The notes: generated by a model not told the origin, from the sequence alone. 64,000 nt of DNA from Sistotremastrum niveocremeum HHB9708 (GCA_001630475.1 KV419395.1:372001-436000); one strand, 5' to 3'; counted from the first letter of the stretch, positions 1 through 12,385 are shown. Program-made: numbers and translations.

Positions 1-3000
1 GCCGGCGGTTTGCTCTGTCCGGTGAATAGAGCTACTTCCCTTTCATCCCGTTGTCCTTGTTCTAACCGAAATCTACACAGGTATCAACAGCCGATATACG
101 TGACAGGCAGTGAATTCCCTTTCGGAAGAGAACGAACTCTCAGTGCACGTCTTTGGTCAGCAAGTTTCCAAGTTGTATGCACTGGTGCGATTATAAGTAG
201 CGACACCCTGACTTTCTCTCTGCCAAACGACACGCTTTCTGGCGACAATTATCGGGTCTCGATTCAATTCGGAGAAGACGCGAGCACGCCGTGGTTAGAT
301 ACTGGCCTGTCCCTGACTCTATATCAGCCCACCGAATATGAACCTCGAGTGCTGATGGGAAATACTGAGGCCTGGGCATTGGAGGCCGCCGACAATTATA
401 TATCTGTGTGGGGTTGGGCCTTCACAACAGATTGTGACCTCAACCTTCAGCTCTGTGCACCAACAGGTGCAGTTGTCTTTCAGTCTCCCTGCTCGTATGT
501 GTCGCAGAATGAACTTCGAGCGGAGATCGGACAATTACCTCCCAGTGGTTCTTTCGAAGTTCGACTCGCACCATCTCAAGGAGATGTCTTGCCCTCGAAC
601 ACTTGGTCGTTCGGAGACGACTTACATTTAGCTGTGGTTCAACTCAAGTCGTTCTTCCCTCTCTTCGGTCAAGCGAATCCCATCGAACCAGAAACCCTGT
701 CTATCACGACAGACGCCTCTTCTTTGAACAGCTTGCAGCCGTTATGCCGCTGGAAAGCGCGAGCAACTCCCTACGACCTGAAGCAAGATGTAGTTAGCCT
801 GAACGGAGAACACCTCCTATGTACAGTACCCAAAGTCACGCTCGATCCGAAATTCCCCATAGCGTCGGATTCCTTCGACGTCCTCTGCTCCGTCGACTCC
901 CATTCAATTCGCCAATATGGTCCTCCGGACAGTAATTCGTACACTATGGTTAAACAGCCAATTTGGAGATTGGTTGATACTCTCCATCAATTTCGATTTG
1001 TCGACGTGCAAAGCATCTCGCCCTCGTTCTGCGGGACATCGGGAGGGGAACCCATCACAATTACCTTCAGCGCCGATATAAGATCATCTACTGCGACCGG
1101 CCAATCACTTGCGGTGTTCTTCGGAGATCAACCCGGATACGATGCCGCCTGGGTGTCGGGTAACTCGATAAGCGTTAATACACCCATCCTGTCTGCAAAT
1201 CCTGGTCTGACGCTAAAGGTGATGGTTGACCAAGAACCCTTCACCTTTGTTGGCTTTTCTGTCTATGAACTAACGAGCGTGAGCCCTTCATATGGCATTC
1301 AAGGATCGCAAGTAAGTCCTTCCTTCATCGATACGAAATTACGAACTGTAGCTATAACGTGTACCGCATAGGCTCTTCACGCATTTGGAAAATATCTACC
1401 ACCAGGTCGTAAGGGAAAGATATTTCTGAGTGCACAGACTCGGACGGCACCAGTCGCCAACCCTGTCCCTTCGCTTCCCGCAATACAAGCGAGCGTCCTA
1501 TCGGCCATAGCTGCCGCTCAGGCAGCGGATCGAGCTGTAGCAGATAATGCAGTACAGATTTCCGCTACTACAAAGGCTTTCCAAGAGGCCCAACTTCGTT
1601 TGGGCAGGGCTCAGGCTCAGGCATGTCTCTCGGCTCCTCGTTATCTTTCTGCTTATTCACAATCTCACCGAACTATCATTCTTAACAGAAAAGTCAAGTA
1701 GATGCAGCCAGTCAAGATCCTCTCATTGCAAAGACCCTCGCGACTTTGCAATCGCAGGTTGTGGCGGAGCTGACCGCTGCACAGGCGGAATCCTTCAGCG
1801 TCTCCAGGACGCTTACTGAACTACAACGGAACCAAGTTTCATTGATAGCAACGGCCAAAGCAGCTCACGACACTCTAACAAAAGCTGAAGCTAGTCAGGA
1901 GACCACAGACAGCCAAACAGCCGCGGCGTCCAATGCTGCAACGATCTCACAGTCGCACATTGTTTTGCCCTCCTTCCTGCAGACTACGTCGACCGTTTCG
2001 ACCATCCCTACACCTACGGTAGCTGAGTACGTAGCAACATTTCTGACCTTTTGAGGGAGCTCATAGTCTCCAAGTTTCTGGTTTTACCTACCTCGAGGAA
2101 TAAGCCCGACCGAATCATATGACATATGGTACTGCCCAGACGGAAACACAGTCCCAACCCTGCTTCCTAATGCTTTCCGTCCCTTTGTCATAACTTCGAT
2201 TGGACCGCTTGCAGCTAGCATCACAGCAAACCAAACTATAACTATAAAGTATGTTTTTTATGTCGCGTGTGAATTCTTGACGCAGATTAAAATGTTGGTG
2301 ACTGTACAGTGGAGTTTTCCCAGCGGAACTACAGTCGCAGGTGCTCAATGTGCGATTCCTCAACGACACGGACCAATCCGTTTATGTTGACTGCCCAGCC
2401 ACATGGACTAGTCCATCAGTCTTAAGTAGATGTGCATTATTTTTCACCTTATTCACAACTCAATTCTCTGCAGGTGTTGTGCTGAAGGCTAATAGCTTCG
2501 CGCAAGTTTGTGACCTAGTCATACAAGTATCGGTGCAGGGCGATCGGTCGGCACACTATGTTTTGGATTCCGGCACTACAACAAGATCTCTGATATCACT
2601 GTATCGTTTATCGTCGTTGATCAATACCCTGATACCTACGTAAGTGCTGTGAAGTCTTGCCTTCTCACTCTGAACGATGTTTAGATTCGGCGCAGAATCG
2701 TAAGGAATATCGTGCCCGTCGTATCATTCACTGAACATGCTTAGTTTCATCGTGATCGACAATTTGACTGATCGCCTAGCCGGATTCAAGCCATCTGTCA
2801 AGATCGGATCAATTCAAGTAGCCGGCACAATCCGCTCCACAGGATCGAACCAATCGAATGTTCCAGGTCTGATCTTCCCATGTCCAGCTCAGCCGGTAGG
2901 AGAGTATCCCATCCAAGTAACGTTCGACGAGAATGCTATCACATGGGACCGGGTCGAAAATGACTGTGATACTTTGTACTACTATGAGCCTCTTCCAGGA

Positions 3001-6000
3001 ACCGAAGCTCAGGCTGTCGGCATTTCCTTTACTCAGAATGCGCCTTCTTGGATGAAGCCTTTCGTTTTCAAACAAGATCCCAAGAATTCTGACCAGCTTC
3101 TTCCGGCGATGTGTCAATCTAAGATCGGCGGCGTCGTGGCTGACTTGAACCTCTTCTCAGCAACGACTCCACTACAGCTGTTGAACTTGTCAGGATCGAG
3201 CACTCTTTGCAATGGTGATCCTGTGGGACTCCGTGTGCTTGTATCTGGTGGTTGGCGATGCCTTCGACTGAAGCGTTATCCACCGGCGTTTAGTCTGGAT
3301 GTTCCTCCTATCCCCGATGCAGTAATCGTCGACGACTCGGATGCGAGCGCTGAATATCCCGATTGTCGGGAAGCATTGTTCGGCATTTGGAGGGTGCTGG
3401 CGGACCAGAATGGAAACCCATAGTCAGTCACTTCTTCTGATTCGTAGCTCTGGTGCTAACCAGCAATTTATCAGCGTTGACCCTTCGCCAAATTCTGAGA
3501 TAAGGTATAGGCTGACTTTCTTGGTTGTGCATTGCTGATAAGATCACAGGCTCGGATCGGATCGTGTCTTGATTGTCGGTCAATGCTTGTCAGTGCTCTG
3601 CTCCATTTACGGCGACATTCCTTCTGATAGTGACTGCAGCATGCATGACATTGACCCTGCGTTGGTGGAGATCAATCATGAACTCAAGGTGGGCTCGAAC
3701 TCTGGCGCTCAATTCATTCTGCTTCATCTTGCAATTTAGGATAACAACGGAGCCGGAGGAAGCGCCAGCACAGCGCCTATCCTTGATCTCGACCTCAATA
3801 CACCGACTGGTGTTGGAAATGATTTCCTGACCTCGCCTCGTCCCTCCAACGTGCCCTCCGGGATCATGATCTCCAAATCTTTCCAGGTAGCCATAATTGA
3901 CGGCTTCATTCAGTTCGCGCAAACGCCCAGTGCGCCTTACAATGAAGTGCCGGACACAGCTGATATTCTTTCGGCTAAAAGCACATCATCTCTAGTTGTT
4001 GATGCTTCTACTATGTATTTGTTTGCCACGGATCTCGTGGGTAGCAAGCAAAACAATATCTACTGGAGCGTACTCAACAATGGAAAGGTGATGAAACGGC
4101 CTCTTTCAAGGCGCTCATAAACTGATTTTTGAGGTATGCAGGCTTCACCTTGGGCTCCACTCTTCAACCCAGCTGTCAAGAGGATGACTCTGGATACAAA
4201 GAGCAATGTGCGTGCTGTTGCGCTTTCGGCGAACCAAATCATGTTGTTTCAACAAACGCAAGCCACCGGACTGCTACGTGCTTTCGTTGTTTCTAGGAAC
4301 ACGGATACCAATGCACTGGATGTTCAAGATACGGTCAAATTGAGTGGTGGCTTCAACCAGCTTCCAGACGCTGCTGGTGCTCCAGTTTTCCTTGGGAAAT
4401 TCACTGTCCTCTTCGATAAGGCAAATAACCTTTGGAATTTCTTGACTGTACCTGCTTGTGATTCATCCTCCGTGGTACATGTCCGGTACAAGGCATTGAC
4501 TCAGTCGCCCTTTATCGATACCCAGTCTGGGGAACTGGTTTCTCGATACGGTTTCCTGACACCACTGGTTCAAGGGACAGATACTCACTTCTATGGTCTC
4601 CAGGGCGGAGATCTGAAAGTGACTGCAAGCAGTTGGTACGGAAACACCCCCGTTTCGATATGTGTCCGAGCGACCTCGGGATCTACCATTGAGATACAGA
4701 GATACTGTGGTTCGCCGATCACAATCTCTCTTTCGGGCGGAGTCCAGACTTTCACTATCCCAGCCGTCAATACTCCTGACAGTGGCATCGATGACGCATT
4801 AGAGGCCGATCTCTCCCTCCCACTCTCTCTGAAAATGGCCGGAGGAAGCTTCAAACCTGGAGACTCATGGATGTTCCAGATCATGCCGCCGACCGTCGGA
4901 AGCTTGCAGCCATCTGCTTCCGGTCTAGCTCAGGCTAGCCTGACTGGAGTCTTCTCTGGTCCGACGGCAATGCGACTTACGTTAAAAGTCGGTGCAGTGT
5001 CTAGTTCAATGAGCCAAGGGGTCAGGACGGTATCGGGCTCCATCACATCTAGTTGGTCTGACAGAGATGCTGCCTCTACCGCAGCGGCAAAGCTCACAAA
5101 TACCACTCCTTTCTCCGTGGATAAGTCGTCCACAAGCATTGCCATTCCAGGCTATGGGTTGTCGTTGATCCTCCCCGCTGTTCCACAGACTGATGGAGCG
5201 CTGTCCGAAGATGGCGTCCCAATCCCCGACCTCCACGAAGGTGACACGTGGGTGGTTGATTGCACTTCCTGTTACCCTGCTGTGGAATGCATTTCCCAGC
5301 CCCCTGCTGCTTGTCTGACCGATGACTCTGGTCATACGGCATTTGTAGCCCTGGCGACGTACAACGGATCGGGAACAATGATATTCTTGAAAGTAGATTT
5401 GTCTTCGGGCAACTTACTTGACTATCGAGTCTCTCCACTTCGAACCGGATGCGACTTCCAGGTACACACGATCGGCGCCGTTTCGACCTTAGTATTTCGT
5501 GGACTGATCTCGTCCAATGTCACGTGGGCGAACGGTGTGCTTGGAGATTTGGGATCCAGTGAAGACGCGAAGCAATCAAACATGTTCCCAAAATTAGGCA
5601 ACAAATATCGTTTGGCCCATCTCGGGTTGCTTCACAGTCTCAGAATGACGGACACAGACTTGGGCTTCTCTGGAAATCAAACGATTCCGACCACTCAATT
5701 GATTTCCACCGACTACATACCCCCACCCATTCATTCTCGATGCATATATCTCGTGCCTCCAGCATACATTACCACGGGATGCGTGGATGTGCTTGGGGCC
5801 GGTTATGTCACGGGTGCGTCCTTGATGAACGGAAGCCCGTTGTTTGAGGTGCTGTCACTCTGCTCTACCTCCTCAAAACGGGTACCGAGTAGCATATTCG
5901 CACCTGCGTTCATATATAATGTTGATCGAGACACTCTTTTGAATGTTTGTGCCTTTTCAAAATCTGCTAGTATGTTTCGCCATATCTGATCCACTGATTC

Positions 6001-8749
6001 TCAGGTGCAAAAGAATGTGCAATCGGAACTGAAAGCCGATTATGATGCTCAGAACCAAGGTGACAATGGCAATCCCTTTGCAGATGTGAGCTTTTTCTTC
6101 GAATTTCTGACGAGCGGGTTGGTGACGCGGGCTCACTAGGGCTCCTCGCTGTGGAATGTCCGCCCTCTGATGTCGGATGCCGATTATGGTAACGATTATC
6201 ACCAATGGGAGCTAGTGTTCAAGTGGCTCTATCAGTTGAGCCTCTGCTCGAGTCTTGTGGCTCAGGGTTCCACGTGGCCAGACTCGTGAGTTCATGATAT
6301 TTACTCAAGACTTAGTGCTGAAAATTTCAATTCACAGAATTGCGCACAAAGTAGGTCTCGGGACAGCACGAGGTGTGACCATATAGAAATAGTATACTGA
6401 TCGTCTGTAGGTTTTCTTCATCACGGTTTCCCACAGCTACAGGTGTGTGTATTTCGTGCCTCACGTGTTACATCAGATGCATGAACCGATGTCAGGGCTG
6501 CTGGTCCAGATTTCTGGGCCTTGCGTATTGGGATGGACCGACAAAAGAAACTCACAGATATTGCAATGAATTTGCGAGCCTTCAAGTATCGATACTCCGT
6601 GCACTTGGCGAGCGAAATTAGTCTCGCGTTTCCTGATCTAGCAGATTTCAGTCGGTTCGGTGGAATTTGCAATGTGACCGGGGTGTCGCTTTGTCATCCA
6701 AACACCATGGATCAGTTGGGCAAAGTTGCTCAAGGCGATTTGGATGGCATCTTAGGGGATCTCATCACCGAACTGCGCTATCTTGACTCGACAATATACG
6801 GACAAGTTCGGATAGTCTACCTCCTGCTCTACTGTTTCGCTCATTGTGCTATCAGGTTCTCTCCCATCTTAACAATTGGGCTGTCTTAGGCAACGCTGCC
6901 TCGCTTGGAGTGACGTCTCCCTCGTCCAGTTCTAATGCCCCCGACGATGGAAGTGACGACCGTTCGCCTCCCAGAAGTGATAGTCAGTCTGCAGCATCGA
7001 AAATCGCGCAAGATCTTGGGCCCATTGGTGTTTTCGCTGCCGGCGCCATGCTCGTATATTCCGTCTACGGGAAGAAATCAGTCACGAAGAACGCAGCAGG
7101 CAAGGCTGCCGAAATGCAAGTGCATTTCATAGTCCTCTTCGCAACCCTTCTAACCATGTAACAGAAATGCCGAGAAGGGCGCTAAAGATGGCGTTCGAGA
7201 GTATAATCGCTCCTCTGAGGGCCCCCGCTCCTGGGCCGCAGATGGAAGTGTCCCTCGTACAATGCCACCTGCGGACGGGACGGAACTTGATGTCGCTGAT
7301 TCTTTCAAGGTTGACGATATGGTTGCGAGAGACGGGGCCGATTTTATGCGGAAGGTTGACGACAATCCTGAATTGCTTGACGGAAGCCCGGAGCTAAAAG
7401 AACAAGTAAGCGCCATTAAGGACGAAGGAGCAGCTCACGGCAGAGTCGGAGCTGTGATGGAGGGTGCATTCACCGCCCTAGCTGTCCTTGGCATGGTCGG
7501 TAACTGGGATCAGATGGGTCTCGCTGATAAGGTACACCGAATTGACCGCCGTCGACAGAAGCTGACAACGAGGACAGATCCTCGACATTACTGGCGTGGC
7601 TTGCATCGGAGGTGGGGCTTCCCTCGAATTTATTGACTGTCGCTGACGGATAACCTTGTGCAGTCAAAATTCTGGGCACTATCATTGGATCTAAATTCCC
7701 AGCCCTTGTGAAGGTAGATTAGAGATGTCTGCCTGTGATATATGCTTACTCATAATCAGGGAGCGACTGCTGGACTTGAGGAATTCGGCGAAAAGATTGG
7801 CGCTGAGTTAGGAGAGAAGTTCTTGGTAAGTCCAGTTGGTCGAAATAGTACCGATTTGTAGAGTATTCACTAATCATTCTAGTCTGGAGCTACTGGTAGA
7901 TTCTTGTCTGCAGCTGGTGAATGTATTGCGTTGGAGGGGCTGAAAATCCTAGGCCCCCTTGGCAACATAGCGGTAAGTGTGGTTTCGCCACTCGTTCGCA
8001 TTGAATGTGCTTGAAATATTGCATTTAGTTCGCCGTAAGTCGATGCCTTGCAATCTTTGTTCTGAATTGAAACACGGGGTTCGTATCAGGTTGAAGGCAT
8101 CATCTCAGCTGTCGACGATTTCAAAAATGGGAAAGGTGGGCATCTGATGTCCTCGCATCGGTGTAATTGTTGATCGCTGTGTCCAGTGCTCGATGGAGCG
8201 TTGGAACTTGCTTCATCTCTTGCTATGCTGGGAGCGGCTATGTGTGACCTTCTTGTCCTGGCCGGTGCAACAGGTAAAACCGAGCGACGCACTTCATTCA
8301 ATGTCAGTGTATTAACCTCATTGGTAGCTGCTGAAGGCGTGGGAGAGGTGTTAATGGTAAGCTTTTGATTCGATCTGTTCTAGTTTCGTGGCAGGCCATT
8401 AATGGAAGTAGGCGGTGGTTGTGATCATCATGCTAGTCGACATGTTCATTGGTCAGTCGGTCCTGTTGTTGATATCAATGAGTTGTTCATCGTTGTGTTG
8501 TAGATCCTAAAGGATTCGCGACAATGATGGAGGAGCTAGGTTCTGATTTGTTCGGCACTGAATCTCCAGAAGGTGCGGCCGCAAATGGCATTGGGCTTTT
8601 CGATTATAACATCTCCGACAGATGAGGCCATCGACGACATGATTGAGCAGTTGAAATACTGGGCACTTTCTACCACTCTTTCGAGCCTGGTGAACTTCGA
8701 TGTCTCGCCACACGACGACGACCCGCGAATCATAAAGAGAAATGACTGA
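1..8749 (+). CDS. Giant multi-exon protein with Ig/IPT-like segments and hydrophobic Gly/Ala-rich C-terminus (5' partial)
   Basis: I do not recognise this family. Reading frame is open from the window edge, so the start lies upstream. About twenty exons can be chained across short GT-AG introns, giving very roughly 2,400-2,500 residues here. Beta-rich N-terminal part: an IPT/TIG-like segment (near 1015-1310; SPSFCGTSGGEPITITF, then SVSPSYGIQGSQ). Then an Ala/Gln-rich, probably helical stretch (about 1490-1960), more beta-rich sequence (2040-5990, with a long exon from about 4140), and a Ser/Asp-rich linker (6900-7000). The C-terminal third carries Gly/Ala-rich hydrophobic stretches (GPIGVFAAGAMLVYSVYG; ALELASSLAMLGAAMCDLL). 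The end uses a 49-nt intron (8570-8618) leading to a charged tail ending IIKRND at 8749; reading through it would stop at 8625. Many Cys and N-x-S/T sites suggest an extracellular or luminal protein, but no signal peptide is visible. It could be two genes, though frames join smoothly. Confidence 0.6.
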
Positions 8750-8995
8750 TGGAGCTCTATAGTCGATGACATTTCAGATGAAATATATGTTTGACTACGA
8801 ATAAATTACATACAGACACTGTCACTTTGGTGCTTGAAGATACATGATACAAGATAAAATACAAGACAACTAGAGAATTAATCTGCATGCACAACGAAAC
8901 GAACGATGGAGGGGCGTCACTGAGAGGCGCGGGTCCGATTGAAGCTGTGGAACAGGTCAATGAAACCTCGTCATTTGGGCCAAAGAGACATCGTC

Positions 8996-11428
8996 TTACC
9001 GGAAACCTTCGAGCTTGGATCTAGCGCGATCGCTGTGGAAGGAAGGTGTGGGAGGATGACTGATCGTTTTCTTCACCATACGATCACTCTGGCCAGTCAA
9101 TATCTTCACCTTGAGAGTCGTTGGAGCAGTCGGAAGTTCGGTTTTCTTGCGGATTGACGGTGTTGAAGTGGCCAGTGTTGGTGTACTGCGTATGGTACGA
9201 TTCTGAAACAAGCTGCCTGGCGTTTCAGCTGTGGTTAACCGTGTGGTTTCGGCAGAGACAAGGGAGTATCTGTTCCACCATCCGTCGCTGATGCGCTTTT
9301 GGACAGTCTCTCGGGACTGCTCGGGTTCTAGGTCGTCAAGATCATCCCAAGGATCACGGACAGAAAGCTCTGGAGTCGGGTTCGACTCTGGGGTGATGGG
9401 TCCCTTTGAATCGACCGAAATGTCACCGAGGTCTTCATCACTCCCTCGGATGTCATCGAATATATCGTTGAGATCTGGTCCCGCCTTCGCATCAAAGGCT
9501 ACTGAATGGTTGTGTAGTTCCCGAGGCTGGATATTTCCAACACCCCCCACTATGCAATCGAGGCTAAATCTAGGCGGAGGGATAAAGCTAGTATTCGAGA
9601 GTTCCACCCGTTGAACGGGACTGGATATCGGATCGACGTCAAACTCTGTGAAGTCGGTGACTTTGGGTGTCGCTTTCTTTCCCGGAGATGATAGCGGAGA
9701 ACTGTTCGACCACGATCTTCGAGAAAGAGGTGAAGGTGATAAGTAGCCTTCTTCTTGTTCGACTACTGTTTCCGGCTCATTTTCTTGATCGCTCAAGTCC
9801 CGATGGCGCTTGTTTTTGACAGGAGTATTCGAAGCTTCGCGTCTGCGCTTTCCCTTTGGTGTAGTTTTGGCCGATCTAGGCGACGCGAAGAAGCGGCTTT
9901 GAAGATTTGCGGCTACTGCCTCGCCTTGATGCTGTTCTCCACGAATCTGACTCCGTTCGTTCACTGTGGAAAGTGTTCGCGCCCCCGAGCATCGTCCAGC
10001 CGTCATCTGAGGCGTAGGAGTAGCGCAAGTCTTCGATTTCCGTGCTATGTGTCAACAAACCGTTAGCTAGAACACAACCAAGGAATATTGATATTCTTAC
10101 CAAAGAAATCGAAGAGGCTGCCCTTGGCAGGCTTTTCTTTAGCGGGTTTCTTTGGGCTCTCCAAAGTCTCTTGGTCATCCTCTAGCGCATGACCGAATGG
10201 GCTCTTCAAGAAAGACTTGTGCGCGACCGGCATATATTTGGGGTTAATATCCGTCATGGGCTCCATAGTGATGGGATCGATATCTCCTTCCGATAGTTTG
10301 ATAGCAGTGTGTGGATCAATGTCGCTACTTGATGTTAGAATAATTTCAGCGACAGCGAAAGTAGGAGATCTTACAGTCCTATGTAAGCCTCTTTCGTGGA
10401 ATCCCACTCATGGCCATCCGGGATGTCAGTCAAGTATACCAAACATCTGGATCTGGGGCAATAGACTCTCTGATGCTTGAACGCAAGCTCAGCCATCCGG
10501 AAAGAGTCCAAGTAGGAAGACGGGATCTTCTTCGCACCTTCCAACCGGATGAACTGCAAGACCTTCTCGACGGTTTTGTATTTGCGCAACAGCTTCCAGG
10601 CAGTGATCAATCCGATGCCAGGGATGCTTGCAAGATAATCGCATCCCGATAGCATAGCCATTTCCCTAAACTCTGTATCTGTCCATCCCACAAGAGAAAA
10701 GGTCCCGCTGTGAATATTGCCAAAATGTGCCCGGGAGATTGTCACAACGGAGCCGGATATATCGAATTTGAACAACACGGTGCGTGCCCCAAAGACAAGA
10801 AGATCTGAATCTTCAGTGATAATGCCATCGACAATGCCAGACCGTTCCAGGTATGTTAACTGTGCGTCTGCCTCATAAGGTGCCACCACGTATGGGACAG
10901 CCTCTACCCGGAGTGCCTGTAGAAATTAAATTTCTGTTCGATCCGACAAGAGACAGGATACTCACCTTGATAAGCTGGTACGCCATCTGAGGCGTGACAT
11001 CGACGCACTTGACGTAGTAGTCTCGCGCCTGAGAGTGTTTTCCAGCCTTTGCCAATTCCGATGCTCTAGCAAAGTTCTCATCTCGTCTTTTCTGTCGTTC
11101 CTGCTCGGTTCCCTTCTTGGCAGGAAGCGGGCCGCCGTCGAAGACGAGGTATGGTTGAATACCGAAATGACGCAGCATCCTCACGCGATGCATGGCATAA
11201 TCGACATATCTTTCGAAATAAGGTCAATATAATATCCTCCTTCAGCGAAACAGGAACATGTCCTCACTTGACTGTAGGTTTCCCAGTGACCAAATCAGGG
11301 GCACAACCGTATGCGCCTTTGTGAAGCCACACATAAGCATCAACAGCGAGAGTCTTTCCAGAGAATTCGGAGACGTGTGTATGGTTGTGGATTGGTTTGA
11401 GCAGAGGTAGGAGGCCTTGAATGCCCAT
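8996..11428 (-). CDS. EXO1: Exonuclease 1 (FEN1/XPG family 5'-3' exonuclease)
   Basis: Nuclear 5'-3' exonuclease and flap endonuclease of mismatch repair and double-strand-break end resection. About 735 residues in five exons. The start MGIQGLLPLL is the canonical processed N-terminus of the family. Metal-binding acidic residues are visible in order: VDAYVWLH (N domain), VFDGG, YEADAQL, TEDSDLL, then SGCDYLASIPGIG (I domain plus helix-two-turn-helix). The C-terminal half is disordered, basic and Ser/Pro-rich, as in other Exo1 proteins. It holds two likely docking motifs: KGSLFDFF (10102-10125), resembling a PCNA-binding box, and QSRFF (9887-9901), resembling the MLH1-interacting box of yeast Exo1. 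First intron lies after TGKPTVK. The end at 8996 follows SKLEGFR. Function of the nuclease core is established for the family; the two motifs are inference. Confidence 0.95.
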
Positions 11429-12194
11429 CAAACGCGCTCTTTGACGCCAGACAAGGAAACTAGTGAGATGAACTCCAGGAGATGTGCGGTGTCGCGCCTG
11501 TCACGGTCGTGACCGTGACGCTTCGGAAATCTTCTTCATACCTCCGACCTCGTCAAAGACTTCCGAGTTGCTGGAGCAGTCGTGATCATCTCTGCAGGCT
11601 GAAATAAGCCGGAACAGATGCCCAGCGGAAGAAGAAATGTTCTATCCAAGAAATTTTGCAAGCCTCAGTCTCCTGGGTTGAAGTGGGGATGTTTCGATAC
11701 CTCCGCGACCTTATCTTGAACAGCTTCGACCCTGACTCGGATCCTCAACGTTGACAGACTGTACTGTACGATCAACCTACGCTCGATGATCATCATATAT
11801 CTTATCCAGCCTTTCAGGCGGCTTTGAAGCTCCCTTTATACCATCGGATTTATTTCCGAAACAGGAGGGCCTGCCATGCATGCTGGGAGGGATTCGACGC
11901 ATGGACAACTCGTGTACCCGGGAACAACGTGCGTGGCAATTATTGCGTAGCTTGACGGTGCTTTCGATGAGCACAGAGCCTGCTGTCCTCATTGGCTGAC
12001 TCATGGGTTTTATCGACCACTTCCGTGACCCTGTCGTTGATACTGCCGGTGGAGGTTTTCGATTCTCTACATTGCGTCCATAAATCTATCATTCCAATTA
12101 CATGGTATTTCACATCAAAGTGCTACAACAAGTGCAGCAGAACAAAGTAACTGGTCGCGGTGACAGGGTTCCTTGCATCAAGGCCTGAAGGTAC
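11429..12194. other. Intergenic region between EXO1 and the metallothionein gene
   Basis: About 770 bases upstream of EXO1 and downstream of the minus-strand metallothionein gene. It holds the EXO1 promoter side, including a perfect 9-bp inverted repeat at 11500-11519. Open frames here are short and lack family signals, so I see no protein gene. Confidence 0.5.
11500..11519. promoter_or_regulatory. Perfect 9-bp inverted repeat in the EXO1 promoter
   Basis: GTCACGGTC, a 2-bp spacer, then its exact reverse complement GACCGTGAC. It sits about 72-91 bp upstream of the EXO1 start codon, where a dimeric transcription factor site would be expected. No factor can be named from sequence alone. Confidence 0.35.
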
Positions 12195-12385
12195 TTAGCA
12201 CTTGCATTCGCCCTTAAAAACAAGTCAGCATTTTAGTCTCTATGTCGTGTTGATGTTTACGAACAACTTTGCATCCACACCTAGATCAAAGCAACACAAT
12301 TAGGACGGTGTGCATGACAATAATCAAGCTAGACGTACGAAGCCCCACAGTTACAAGAAGTAGATCCACAACCTTGTGCGCTCAT
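12195..12385 (-). CDS. Metallothionein, copper-type, 25 residues
   Basis: A tiny three-exon gene. Exon 1 is 12385-12339, exon 2 12280-12268, exon 3 12212-12195. The spliced product is 25 residues with seven Cys at 6, 11, 13, 17, 19, 23 and 25. The central C-x-C-x3-C-x-C block (SCNCGASCGC) closely matches the small copper metallothioneins of Neurospora and Agaricus, which bind Cu(I) through C-x-C thiolates in the cytosol. Intron 1 has a consensus GTACGT donor and CTAG acceptor. Intron 2 has a good acceptor (TTTTTAAG) but a weak donor (GTTGTT). Without splicing intron 2 the frame would run on and lose the last two Cys. A TATA box lies about 75 bp upstream of the ATG. Transcript data would settle the second intron. 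Confidence 0.75.

Noticed and set aside
10-1371. Start codon at position 10 for the first gene
   Set aside because: It is TTG near the window edge; the gene clearly continues upstream, so it is treated as 5' partial.
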